Of a DNA stretch of 25,858 nt, positions 1 through 7,358 are shown piece after piece. Where the stretch lies: positions 1 to 25,858 of IMG/VR virus record IMGVR_UViG_3300047462_000711; one strand, 5' to 3'. Origin of the DNA: a virus. The notes beneath the pieces were generated by a model. The model did no database searches. It was not told where the DNA came from and worked only from the letters and a program-made list of their open reading frames with translations. The translations under genes and the position numbers were made by a program. Every line of letters begins with the position of its first letter. Positions within the stretch are counted from its first letter, which is position 1.

Positions 1-162
1 ATGGCGGTGGACAAGAAAATCATCGGGCATTACGTGCAGTTGGGCGGAGTCGCAGCGTTTGCGCTGGGGGTGGTGCTGAGCTTGCATCACATGGCGATCG
101 GGGCGGCGTTTATTGGAGGCGCGGCAGCGTTTTACCTGGGGCGGAAGATCCAGGCGGTGTAG
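1..162 (+). CDS. Small membrane protein, function unknown
   Basis: A 53-residue ORF begins at the first base of the window with ATG and ends with TAG. After a short polar start (MAVDKK) it is almost entirely hydrophobic. There are two candidate membrane segments, roughly residues 12-26 and 30-46, separated by a short HHM turn, and the end is basic (GRKIQAV). A tiny two-helix membrane protein next to a terminase gene could be holin-like, but nothing specific identifies it. The true start could lie upstream of the window, so the N-terminus is uncertain. It is transcribed in the same direction as the terminase, about 210 bases before it. Confidence 0.55.
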   Translation: MAVDKKIIGHYVQLGGVAAFALGVVLSLHHMAIGAAFIGGAAAFYLGRKIQAV

Positions 163-177
163 GCGCGCGGTCAGGCC

Positions 178-341
178 AGCAAAAGCAGGTCCCTCACCCA
201 TCCGCGCTTTTGCGCCCATGGGCTCAGGATGACACGGGTTGGGGGGGCGGAGATTTGCAGCGTGCCTGCTTCTTCGAGCATGGGCTCAAAGATGACCCGT
301 GTGACGGGAGCGGAGACTTGCGGCACGGCGAGGCGAGACGC
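178..341. repeat. Dispersed intergenic repeat and imperfect ~50-bp tandem repeat
   Basis: This spacer between the small membrane gene and the terminase holds repeat DNA. Bases 178-238 resemble the dispersed 'aaaagcaggtccctc...ggatgac' elements seen elsewhere in the window (near 4700, 13025, 14310 and 14575). Bases 218-279 and 280-341 both begin ATGGGCTCA and continue with GATGAC and GCGGAGA-TTGC blocks, so they form an imperfect tandem duplication with a period of 62. A long open frame runs through it into the terminase, but this looks like repeat sequence rather than coding sequence. Confidence 0.55.
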
Positions 342-372
342 GGCGAGACGAGACGGGCGGGCGGGGCACACC

Positions 373-2031
373 ATGGCGGCGCGGGTTACATCGGGGATGG
401 AGCGGTGGATGGCGGACGAGGACTCCGCGGCCCGCGTGACGCTTTCGCTGGGGTACGAACCGTTTCCCAAGCAGCGCCTGTTTCACGGATCGGCGGCGAA
501 GTACCGGCTGTTTGGCGGGGCGGCCGGGCCGGGGAAGTCCAAGGCGCTGCTGATGGAGGCGATCCTGCAGGCCCACGAGCATCCCGGCGCGAACACGCTG
601 CTGCTGCGGCGCACGTTTCCCGAGCTCGAGCAATCGCTGCTGCTCTACTTCAAGCGCGACGTGCCGCGCGAGCTGTATGACAATTTTCAGGAATCGAAGC
701 ACGTGGTCACCTGGCGCAACGGCTCGACCACGCGCTTCGGGTATTGCGCGCGCGAGAGCGACGTCTACCAGTACCAGGGCGCGGAGTTTCTTTTCATCGG
801 GATTGACGAGCTGACCCTGTTCACGCTGCGGCAGTGGCAGTTTCTCACCAGCCGCAACCGGTGTCCCGTGGCGGGGGCCTTTCCCTGCATGGCGGGCGCG
901 AGCAATCCCGGAAACATCGGGCACGCGTGGGTGAAGGCGCTGTGGATCGATCGCCAGCCCGCGCCGGGAATGGAGCATCCGGAGGAATATGACGCCGCCG
1001 ACTACGACTTTATTCCCGCGCGCGTGGTGGACAACCCGATTTATTCGGGCGATCAGAATTATCTGAAGACCCTGCGCGCGCTGCCTTCGCACCTGAAGCG
1101 GGCGTTTCTGGACGGCGACTGGGATGTGTTCGCCGGGCAGTACTTCGACCGCTTCGATTGTTCGCGGCACGTGGCGCGGGCGGAGGAAATCGACTGGAAG
1201 CCGTGGTGGCCGCGGTGGATTTCGGTGGACTGGGGATTCGAGCATCCGGCGGCGGTGTACTGGCACGCGCAGGGCCAGTGGGAAGCGGCGGACGGCGCGT
1301 CTGACAGCGGCCATGAGCGCTACGCTGGAAGAGAGGGCGCCTCGCTGTCCAGTGCGCTGCACAAAGGGGTGGTGACGTATCGCGAGTACGTGACCCATCG
1401 CACGCCGCCGCGGGAGTTGGCGCGGGAGATCTTAGCGCGGTCGGTGACCAGCGGCGGAGGCGATGCGGCTTTTGGCGCGGAGCGCGGCATGGCCGGCGGC
1501 GGCTGGGGCGACCATCGCGGCTCCGGCGAGCGGGAGACGGAGAGGGAAAAGATCGACGCGATTTATCTCTCGCCCGATGCGTTTGCGCGGCGCACCGATG
1601 ACGCTTCCATTGCCGAGCAGATGGGGGATATTTTCGCGGCGGCGGGGCTGCCGCGTCCCGTACCGGCCGATGATGACCGCGTGGGCGGATGGATGCTGAT
1701 GTATCAAATGCTGGACGCCGGGGAGTGGCTGCTGACCGAGAATTGTATTGAGCTGATTCGCTCGCTGCCGAGCCTGGTGCGCGATCCGGTGCGCATCGAA
1801 GACATCGAGAAGATGGATGGCGACGACGCGGCGGACGCCGCGCGGTATGGGCTGAAGTCGCGCTATGGCGTGGGGCGCGGCCGGCAGGGGCGCATGCCGC
1901 TCGACGAGCGGCTGGCGGCGCGCGCAGTGTCGGCCGACCCGACGATTCGCGCGATCCAGGCGCGCAAGGCGCAGATCGAGGAGACGCGGCGCGCGCAGCC
2001 GGTGTCGTTTGTGCGGCGCAGGCGGCCGTGA
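373..2031 (+). CDS. terL: Phage terminase large subunit (ATPase and nuclease)
   Basis: This is the motor that packages phage DNA into the prohead and cuts it. Numbering from the ATG at 373 (552 aa), the Walker A loop GGAAGPGKS is at residues 48-56 and Walker B (FLFIGIDE, catalytic Glu at 146) at 139-146. A coupling-motif-like ASNPGN follows at 176-181. The RNase H-like nuclease domain opens with WISVDWGF (Asp286), and LSPDAFARR and DDAADAARYGLKSR lie further on. The frame stays open back to 229, but that part is repeat-derived; ATGs at 373, 397 and 409 are all possible starts, none with a strong ribosome site. Two low-complexity Gly/Ser/Arg stretches at about residues 303-331 and 357-388 look like insertions in the nuclease domain. 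The last codons are copied in the tandem duplication that follows. Confidence 0.93.
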   Translation: MAARVTSGMERWMADEDSAARVTLSLGYEPFPKQRLFHGSAAKYRLFGGAAGPGKSKALLMEAILQAHEHPGANTLLLRRTFPELEQSLLLYFKRDVPRELYDNFQESKHVVTWRNGSTTRFGYCARESDVYQYQGAEFLFIGIDELTLFTLRQWQFLTSRNRCPVAGAFPCMAGASNPGNIGHAWVKALWIDRQPAPGMEHPEEYDAADYDFIPARVVDNPIYSGDQNYLKTLRALPSHLKRAFLDGDWDVFAGQYFDRFDCSRHVARAEEIDWKPWWPRWISVDWGFEHPAAVYWHAQGQWEAADGASDSGHERYAGREGASLSSALHKGVVTYREYVTHRTPPRELAREILARSVTSGGGDAAFGAERGMAGGGWGDHRGSGERETEREKIDAIYLSPDAFARRTDDASIAEQMGDIFAAAGLPRPVPADDDRVGGWMLMYQMLDAGEWLLTENCIELIRSLPSLVRDPVRIEDIEKMDGDDAADAARYGLKSRYGVGRGRQGRMPLDERLAARAVSADPTIRAIQARKAQIEETRRAQPVSFVRRRRP

Positions 2032-2048
2032 GGTCGCCCGCCTGGGAT

Positions 2049-2068
2049 CGCCAATCTCCCGATTGGCG
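2049..2068. repeat. REP-like palindrome, copy 1
   Basis: This 20-base element consists of CGCCAATC, the loop TCCC, and GATTGGCG. It is preceded by CCTGGGAT and followed by GGTTT. It forms the left half of an inverted pair with copy 2. Confidence 0.8.
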
Positions 2069-2202
2069 GGTTTGTGTACGGGACGCGCCGCCTGCGCCAC
2101 GCAGCCTGTCACTGGGCTCACTGCTGTGTCACCCCGGACGAACGAAGCAACTTGGGCTCGCTCTAACCATTTGCGGTGTGCTGGTGGAAGGCTCGGAAAA
2201 GG

Positions 2203-2222
2203 CGCCAATCGGGAGATTGGCG
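2203..2222. repeat. REP-like palindrome, copy 2 (inverted partner of copy 1)
   Basis: Same palindrome with the loop GGGA, so it faces the opposite way to copy 1. It is followed by CTCCCAGG, which mirrors the CCTGGGA before copy 1. The pair with its ~134-base interior resembles a REPIN or small MITE-like unit. Confidence 0.8.
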
Positions 2223-2327
2223 CTCCCAGGGGGCACGTCGGAGGCGGAGGAGATATAAGGAGATGCGGCGCGCGCGGCCGGTTTGGTTTGTGCGGCGCAG
2301 GCGGCCGTGAGGTCGCGCGCCTGGGAT

Positions 2328-2347
2328 CGCCAATCTCCCGATTGGCG
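2328..2347. repeat. REP-like palindrome, copy 3
   Basis: Identical to copy 1 and shifted by exactly 279 bases; it belongs to the second tandem unit and has the loop TCCC. Confidence 0.8.
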
Positions 2348-2483
2348 GGTTTTTGCAGGGGATGCGCCGCCTGCGCCACGCAGCGCCTGTCACGGGGCTC
2401 ACTGCTGTGTCACCCCGGAGGAACGAGGCAACTTGGGCTCGCTCTAGCGATTTGCGCTCCTGTGGCGGAAGGCTCGGAAAAGG

Positions 2484-2503
2484 CGCCAATCGGGAGATTG
2501 GCG
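2484..2503. repeat. REP-like palindrome, copy 4 (inverted partner of copy 3)
   Basis: Identical to copy 2 with the loop GGGA, in the second tandem unit. It lies just upstream of the GGAGGAG ribosome site of the next gene. Confidence 0.8.
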
Positions 2504-2527
2504 CTCCCAGGGGGCGGAGGAGATATT

Positions 2528-2959
2528 TTGCGGATCATGCATATTTGGCGGCGGGTGACGGCGACGCGTTATACGCGGTCGCTTGAATGCGAGGTGGTTC
2601 GGCTGCGCGCGGAAAATCGCGCGCTGCTGAATTCGATATTGGGAATCGCCGGCGTCCCGCCGATCACCGTCGAGAGCGCGCCCGAGGATGCTTTTGTGCT
2701 GCCGGCTGGCGATGTGCCATGCGATGGGGACGCCGCAAGTGAAATGAGCATGAGCGGACCGTCGGCGGTTGGCTCGCACGTGACCGCGAAGGGCAGCCGA
2801 GCCGGCAAGACGCCGGCGCTACACCGGGGCAACGTGCAGGTGGCTGCGCCGATGCGGAAACGATCGTGGCAGCAGATCAATCGGGCGCTGGAGTTTGCGT
2901 CGGTGCGGAAAAAGGAGCGGTCGGGCAATTTACCCGGCGCCGGAACGAAAGAGCCATAG
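2528..2959 (+). CDS. Small coiled-coil phage protein, function unknown
   Basis: This is a 143-residue protein if it starts at TTG 2528. That start sits 5 bases after a strong GGAGGAG at 2516-2522, while the first ATG (2537) is 14 bases away, so I prefer TTG. The N-terminal part (RYTRSLECEVVRLRAENRALL) has leucines and charges spaced like a short coiled coil, followed by SILGIAGVPP. The middle is loose and low in complexity. A basic helix near the end (MRKRSWQQINRALEFASVRKKE) could bind nucleic acid or a partner. A dispersed GCCGGC-type repeat (2801-2822) lies within the frame and encodes AGKTPAL. Its place between terminase and portal suggests a packaging or head accessory role, but no family is recognised. 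Confidence 0.65.
   Translation: MRIMHIWRRVTATRYTRSLECEVVRLRAENRALLNSILGIAGVPPITVESAPEDAFVLPAGDVPCDGDAASEMSMSGPSAVGSHVTAKGSRAGKTPALHRGNVQVAAPMRKRSWQQINRALEFASVRKKERSGNLPGAGTKEP
2801..2822. repeat. GCCGGC-type dispersed palindrome inside a coding sequence
   Basis: GCCGGCAAGACGCCGGCGCT, then AC. This is the same element as at 14656-14677 and, more loosely, at 7688-7710 and 23432-23452. Here it is read in frame within the preceding gene. Confidence 0.65.
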
Positions 2960-2969
2960 TCGCGCGGCG

Positions 2970-3368
2970 CTAGTCGGCGGCGTGGGCTCCGGCTAATTCG
3001 CGCTTCGGGGGCTCGGCTCCGGCCAGGGCCAGGGCGCTGCTAAGAAGAGCGATGTTCTTGCTGAAGTGGATCATGTTGTTCTGGCGCTCGCCGGGATTTT
3101 TGTCGTTCCAGAAATTGTGCATGGTGGGCGTGACCGCAGCCAGGAAGCCGATGATTTGCGCCGCGCCAAATTTCGGCTTCACACCCATAGCGAGGCTGGC
3201 GCCGCCGGCGATAAGCACGATTCCTGTAGCGATGACGGCGGCGTCGGGCGCGGGAATGCTTTTGGCTTTGGCGTACCCGGCTAGCTCCTTCTCGTGGATC
3301 AGGTGGTTGATGCCGGCATAGATAAAATAACCGCCAAAGAGCGCGCGTCCGATCTTGTGCAGCTTCAT
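2970..3368 (-). CDS. DoxX-family integral membrane protein
   Basis: A 132-residue protein on the opposite strand to the phage genes. The start ATG at 3368 is preceded by GGAGGAAG six bases upstream, which rules out the longer open frame. The N-terminus KIGRALFGGYFIYAGINHL is the classic first helix of the DoxX/DoxD family. It is followed by helices around AAVIATGIVLIAGGASLAM, AAQIIGFLAAVTPTMHNFW and NIALLSSALALAG, giving four membrane segments. DoxX proteins are linked to redox and thiol stress in some bacteria, although their activity is poorly defined. Its 3' end lies only 10 bases from the end of the convergent upstream gene. It is a host-type gene and probably cargo within the phage region. 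Confidence 0.82.
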   Translation of the reverse strand: MKLHKIGRALFGGYFIYAGINHLIHEKELAGYAKAKSIPAPDAAVIATGIVLIAGGASLAMGVKPKFGAAQIIGFLAAVTPTMHNFWNDKNPGERQNNMIHFSKNIALLSSALALAGAEPPKRELAGAHAAD

Positions 3369-3646
3369 TACTTCCTCCCGAGGCACCAAGCAGCGTGCCG
3401 ATCCGCTTATCGTCAGCCAAAAAAAGACGATTCCAGAAATACTTTGCCGGGACGTGCACGCGCGCGCCATACCGTAAGTTCCGCAGGCGGCGGGTCGGGA
3501 GAAGCCGAGCAAGCTGTACCTCGAAAGTGGGCATTGTAACCGCCCGGCAGATTCAGGCCGCCAGGGGCTTAGTGGGGCACAGGGAACGGCAAAGCGGGCC
3601 AAAACAGGCGCTATTTGATCTAGAATGGGCGCGAGGATCCCCAGCC

Positions 3647-4639
3647 TTGCAAGCCTGGACCGACTGGACACCCAGTTCGCGCACGCACCGCTGGCGTCGC
3701 CGCAAGAAGAGCAATGCGGTGGCGCGGGCCTGGGCGTGGTTTGGCGGGGTGTCCGTTGGAGTGATCGCGACGGGGATTCTGGTGTGGCAGGTCGAGGATC
3801 ATCTGCATCAATCGGTGGCCAACGGGAGTTCGGTCAGCGAGGCGGCCCTCAACATGATTCGCGGCGAGGTGCTGGCGCCCTGGCAGCAGGAAGTGCTGGA
3901 CTCGCTCGACCGGTCGGCGGAACAGGTGGGCGTGAGCGAGCTTACGCAGGCGGAGATCTCGGTGGACCGGGCGGCGTCGCTGCTGGCGTCGGCGAGGTTG
4001 AAGTCGCAGCGCTCGGACCCGGAATTTTTTCAGATGGCGATTACCGGGATGGATCGCGTGTGGAACCAGCGTCCCGACAATGACCGGCTTTTCAGGCATG
4101 TGACGGAGGCTCGAATCGAGCTGGCCACGCTGCGCGCTGCGCAGAATTCCGCCATGCCGGCCGCCAACGGGTCAGCCGTTTCCTCGGACGCCCCGCACGA
4201 CCCGGACATGATTCCCGCGGTGCGGTCCGATGGCGGCGGCGCGGCGGCGCGGGCGAAGGTGAACGGGCGCGTGCCGATCACCGAGACCCGCGAGGTCGCC
4301 GCCAATGCCACCCTTGATCCCGCGCTGCTCGGCGGCAATTATCTGGACGCTACGCGGATGCCCGCTAGCGCGGAGATACTGACGCTGCCGGCGCGTCGTT
4401 CGGCGGACGACACGGTGCGGGTGGAAAACCTGACCCTTGCGGGAGCGTCGCAAACGCTCGATGCCATCCACTGGTCCAATGTGACGTTTATAGGCACGCG
4501 GCTGCGGTACGACAAGGGGCCGCTCGATCTGGAGAATGTTCGCTTCGTAGGATGCACGTTTGAATTGCCTACCGACGTGCGGGGTTCGCGGCTGGCGACG
4601 GCGATTGCGCTGGGGCAGACCTCGTTTACGGCGGAGTAG
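3647..4639 (+). CDS. Membrane-anchored protein of unknown function
   Basis: I do not recognise the family. From the TTG at 3647 the protein is 330 aa. A basic patch (RWRRRKK, residues 15-21) leads into one membrane helix (about 29-48, AWAWFGGVSVGVIATGILVW), typical of a signal anchor with the C-terminus outside the cytoplasm. A helical region follows (about 50-160), then an Ala/Gly/Asp-rich linker. The C-terminal module contains IHWSNVTFIGTRLRY and LENVRFVGCTFELP, which resemble turns of a beta-helix or pentapeptide-like fold. The start is uncertain: the frame stays open to 3395, but that part is arginine-rich and unlikely to be coding. GAGGA at 3633-3637 is a modest ribosome site for 3647. 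It is transcribed divergently from DoxX. Confidence 0.6.
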   Translation: MQAWTDWTPSSRTHRWRRRKKSNAVARAWAWFGGVSVGVIATGILVWQVEDHLHQSVANGSSVSEAALNMIRGEVLAPWQQEVLDSLDRSAEQVGVSELTQAEISVDRAASLLASARLKSQRSDPEFFQMAITGMDRVWNQRPDNDRLFRHVTEARIELATLRAAQNSAMPAANGSAVSSDAPHDPDMIPAVRSDGGGAAARAKVNGRVPITETREVAANATLDPALLGGNYLDATRMPASAEILTLPARRSADDTVRVENLTLAGASQTLDAIHWSNVTFIGTRLRYDKGPLDLENVRFVGCTFELPTDVRGSRLATAIALGQTSFTAE

Positions 4640-4697
4640 TTCCTCCCCGCTGTTTTTCCAATAAAAACCTGCTGCGTAGGCTGTGCAGATTGCGCGG

Positions 4698-4880
4698 AAA
4701 AGAAGAAGCAGATCCCTCGCTGCGCTCGGGATGACATGAGTCGGGTAGGTGCGCTGGCCCACGACATGAGTGGGGCTTGGTGCGCCTTGGTGCGCTTGGC
4801 GCAAGGAATGACATGAGTGGGGCTTGATGCGCTCTGGTGCGCTGGGGTTCGCTTGGCGCGCAGCGTGAGATGAATGCGGT
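4698..4880. repeat. Repeat-rich spacer before the portal gene
   Basis: Bases 4698-4738 are a dispersed repeat (AGCAGATCCCTCGCTGCGCT, then CGGGATGAC). After it come three imperfect copies of a unit starting GACATGAGT-GG (about 4731, 4763 and 4809), the last two continuing GGGCTTG-TGCGC. These give a GTGCGCTTGG-rich degenerate tandem array. No gene is seen. Confidence 0.6.
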
Positions 4881-4934
4881 TTGACGCAGTTTGGGCGTGG
4901 AGAGACTTACCAACATTCACTAGCGAGAAAACGA

Positions 4935-7358
4935 ATGGCCAACGATACGAAATTTGCGAAGGCTGACCCGGCGGTTGTGCCGGTGGAGGGGCCGGCGGCA
5001 GCGCAGGCTGGACCCGCGTCCGGCAAACGCGGGCGTCTTCCGGGAAGCGGGGCTGGCAGAGAGGGCCTTCGCTCCGCCCGGGATGCCAATGAAAAGCAAA
5101 AGCGCGCCGACGCGACAGGACCCGCGGCGAGCGGAGCGCGATCGCCTTACGGGATGAACAATGAACAGTTGCCGGAGCGTCTGCAGGAAGCGCTGCGGCG
5201 GCTGGTGCTCGAGTTTGGCACCGAGTCGGAGGTCTCGCGTCGCCAGGAGATACGCCGGATCAAGCAGGCGCACCAGTTCTGGCGCGGGTTGCAATACCTG
5301 TGGTGGGACGAGCGCGACCAGAACTGGCATCTGCCGTTTGAGCAGAAACTGGTGGACAACTCGTCGGTGGAAGACCTGCCGCGCTACGAGTTTGTGACCA
5401 ACATTTACCAGGCGTTCGGGCTGTCGCTGATCGCCGTGCTCTCGCAGGATGTGCCGCGCGTGCGCTTCTTTCCGTCGTCGGCGCAGGCCGAGGAGGATGT
5501 GGCGGCGGCCAAGGCGGCCACTGAGGTGTCGGGGCTGGTCGAGCGGAACAACCGGGTGGGGAACTTGATTGTCGATGAGGCCTTCAACCTGTGGACCGAC
5601 GGGAAGGTTGGGGCGTACGTGCGGTTTGTGGTGGATGGGCAGAGGTTCGGGTTCCATCCGGAAACCGAGATTGGCGCGCGAGAAGTGCGCGTGGGAGGCG
5701 ATTGCTACGTTTGCCCGGAGTGCGGGGAGGAGACGGGAGGCCGTGGCGAGGGACTCGTGGCTAGCGGCGAGAGTAACGACAACACCGAAGAGCAGAGCCA
5801 AGGACAAAGTGCAAATGGCGACGGTACGGCTGACGGCCATGCTGGAAGAGGGATTCTTCGCTCCGCCGAGAATGACAGCGAAAGACAAAGGCAACGGCAA
5901 CACACCGTGGGCGCTGCCGCGGATGGCAACGAAGAGCAGATGCTGGAGCGGGCGGCGCTCTGCGCGCACTGCGGGGCGCTGCTTACCGAGGAGGACTTTG
6001 TGGCCGAAGAGGTGATTACCGTGCCGGCGGCGCAAACGCGCTTGCGCGTCCCCAACGGGCAGGAGGTAATCACCATCGTGGGCGGCCTGGAATTGAAGAC
6101 GCCGCCGTGGGCCAACGAGATGCATGAGTATCCCTACGTGCAATGGAACATGGAGGTGCACCAGGCACGGCTGCGCGCGGCCTATCCGCACGCGGCGGCG
6201 AAGATCGGGCCGCCGGTGGCCACCGGCAGCCAGGAGTACGAACGGCTGGCGCGGCTCGCGCAGTCGCAGGGAGGACCGCTCACCGAGGGCGGCGACTTCA
6301 ACATCAACCTGATCACGTTTCAGCGGACCTGGCTGCGCCCCTGGGCGTTCTTCGCGCTGGACGACCAGGCGCTGCGCGACGAACTGCTGCAGCTTTTCCC
6401 CAACGGCGCGTACGTGGCGCTGGCGGGCGACGCGTACTGTGAATCGCGCAACGAGAACATGGACGACCACTGGCGCGTGCTGCACGCGCTGCCGGGCGAT
6501 GGATCGAGCGGGCGCCCCGCGCTGGGCGATTCGCTGATCAGCGTGCAGGAGCGCTTCAACACGCTGTCGAATTTGCAGATCGAGACCTACGAGTACGGGA
6601 TTCCGCCGATCTATGCCGACAGCGAGGTGCTCGATTTCGACTCGCTGCAGAATCAGACGGCCGAGCCGGGGGCGCACTACCCGGCGCGGGCCAAGCCCGG
6701 GCAGTCGCTTGCGGCGGGATTCTTTCAGCCCGAGGCGGCGCAGGTGCCTCCCGACCTGGCGCAGCACGCCGCGAGCCTGATGGGCCCGGTGGCGCAATTT
6801 CTTACCGGGGCTTTCCCGGCGCTGTTTGGCGGGTCGATGGCGAATAACGATACCGCCGCGGGCTACTCGATGGCGCGCGACCAGGCCATGGGCCGCATCG
6901 GGCTGGTGTGGCGGCGCATGAAATTCTTCCACGCGGACATCATGCTGCTAGCGGTGGACTGTTTCCGGCGAAACCGTCCCAACGATGTGGAAGTGACGCT
7001 GCTGGGCGCGGGCGCGGCGTTCGAATCGAAGTGGATCCGCCTGGCGGACCTCAAAGGCAACCTGTTCAGCTACCCGGAGACCGACGAGCAGTATCCCACG
7101 CTGTGGTCGCAGCAGCGCGCCGTGCTCCTGCAGCTGCTGGCCAATCCCGACCCGCAGTTGCAGGCGGTGCTGGCGCATCCGGAGAACATGGCGCTGATCA
7201 AGCGGCTGATCGGGCTGGAGGAGTTGGTGGTTCCGGACGAGGAATCGCGCACCAAACAGTATCGCGAGATCGCGCAGATGGGTGGGCGAGGCGCCGGTGG
7301 TGCACCGCGAGGAGGCCAGCGGCGTCGAACTGATCCTGCCGAGCGTGGTGCCGGATGA
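4935..7358 (+). CDS. Phage portal protein (C-terminus displaced by a frameshift)
   Basis: This large (807 aa as read) protein lies between terminase and scaffold/capsid genes. It has the aromatic-rich portal-like start QEIRRIKQAHQFWRGLQYLW (about residues 103-122) and long helical regions. I call it the portal, the ring at the head vertex through which DNA passes; the assignment rests mostly on gene order and size, with no single diagnostic motif. A zinc ribbon is visible: C257-x2-C260-x2-C263 and C343-x2-C346. Its halves are separated by a low-complexity stretch (about 267-333) made partly of dispersed-repeat DNA. A second repeat-derived stretch occurs near residues 41-60. After residue ~783 the frame runs into an atypical Gly/Arg tail (GGRGAGGAPRGGQRRR), while the neighbouring frame continues with normal sequence. 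ATG 4935 is preferred to TTG 4881; neither has a strong ribosome site. Confidence 0.78.
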   Translation: MANDTKFAKADPAVVPVEGPAAAQAGPASGKRGRLPGSGAGREGLRSARDANEKQKRADATGPAASGARSPYGMNNEQLPERLQEALRRLVLEFGTESEVSRRQEIRRIKQAHQFWRGLQYLWWDERDQNWHLPFEQKLVDNSSVEDLPRYEFVTNIYQAFGLSLIAVLSQDVPRVRFFPSSAQAEEDVAAAKAATEVSGLVERNNRVGNLIVDEAFNLWTDGKVGAYVRFVVDGQRFGFHPETEIGAREVRVGGDCYVCPECGEETGGRGEGLVASGESNDNTEEQSQGQSANGDGTADGHAGRGILRSAENDSERQRQRQHTVGAAADGNEEQMLERAALCAHCGALLTEEDFVAEEVITVPAAQTRLRVPNGQEVITIVGGLELKTPPWANEMHEYPYVQWNMEVHQARLRAAYPHAAAKIGPPVATGSQEYERLARLAQSQGGPLTEGGDFNINLITFQRTWLRPWAFFALDDQALRDELLQLFPNGAYVALAGDAYCESRNENMDDHWRVLHALPGDGSSGRPALGDSLISVQERFNTLSNLQIETYEYGIPPIYADSEVLDFDSLQNQTAEPGAHYPARAKPGQSLAAGFFQPEAAQVPPDLAQHAASLMGPVAQFLTGAFPALFGGSMANNDTAAGYSMARDQAMGRIGLVWRRMKFFHADIMLLAVDCFRRNRPNDVEVTLLGAGAAFESKWIRLADLKGNLFSYPETDEQYPTLWSQQRAVLLQLLANPDPQLQAVLAHPENMALIKRLIGLEELVVPDEESRTKQYREIAQMGGRGAGGAPRGGQRRRTDPAERGAG
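5057..5110. repeat. Dispersed repeat embedded in the portal N-terminal region
   Basis: GGGCCTTCGCTCCGCCCGGG, then ATGCCAATGAAAAGCAAAAG. It matches the pattern of the intergenic 'cttcgctccgc..gatgac..aaag' elements and of the second in-gene copy at 5851-5905. Confidence 0.5.
5851..5905. repeat. Dispersed repeat splitting the portal zinc ribbon
   Basis: GGATTCTTCGCTCCGCCGAG, then AATGACAGCGAAAGACAAAGGCAACGGC as a continuing low-complexity stretch. It lies in frame between the two CxxC halves and encodes Ser/Glu/Arg/Gln-rich filler. Confidence 0.55.

Larger units (their letters stand above)
1978..2527. repeat. Tandem duplication (~279-bp units) containing the terminase 3' end
   Basis: Unit 1 (about 1978-2256) and unit 2 (about 2257-2527) align along most of their length with a shift of 279 bases, falling to 270 near the end because of small indels. 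Unit 2 begins with a copy of the last ~50 bases of terL, including the segment encoding FVRRRRP and its TGA (stop at 2308-2310). Each unit carries two CGCCAATC/GATTGGCG palindromes and ends with a GGAGGAG ribosome-site-like sequence (2246-2252 and 2516-2522). No convincing gene lies between 2032 and 2527. Confidence 0.85.

Noticed and set aside
229-372. In-frame extension of the terminase upstream of 373
   Set aside because: It runs through an imperfect tandem repeat and encodes a Thr/Arg-rich stretch unlike a terminase N-terminus.
3598-3626. Promoter for the 3647 gene (TAGAAT at 3621)
   Set aside because: The -10-like hexamer has no acceptable -35 at 16-18 bases.
3395-3646. N-terminal extension of the membrane-anchored protein
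   Set aside because: The stretch is Arg/Lys-rich without pattern and includes the divergent leader of DoxX; the signal-anchor layout fits a start near 3647.
4920-6932. 670-codon minus-strand open frame opposite the portal gene
   Set aside because: Arg/His/Leu-rich composition and exact overlap with a strong plus-strand gene mark it as a high-GC shadow.
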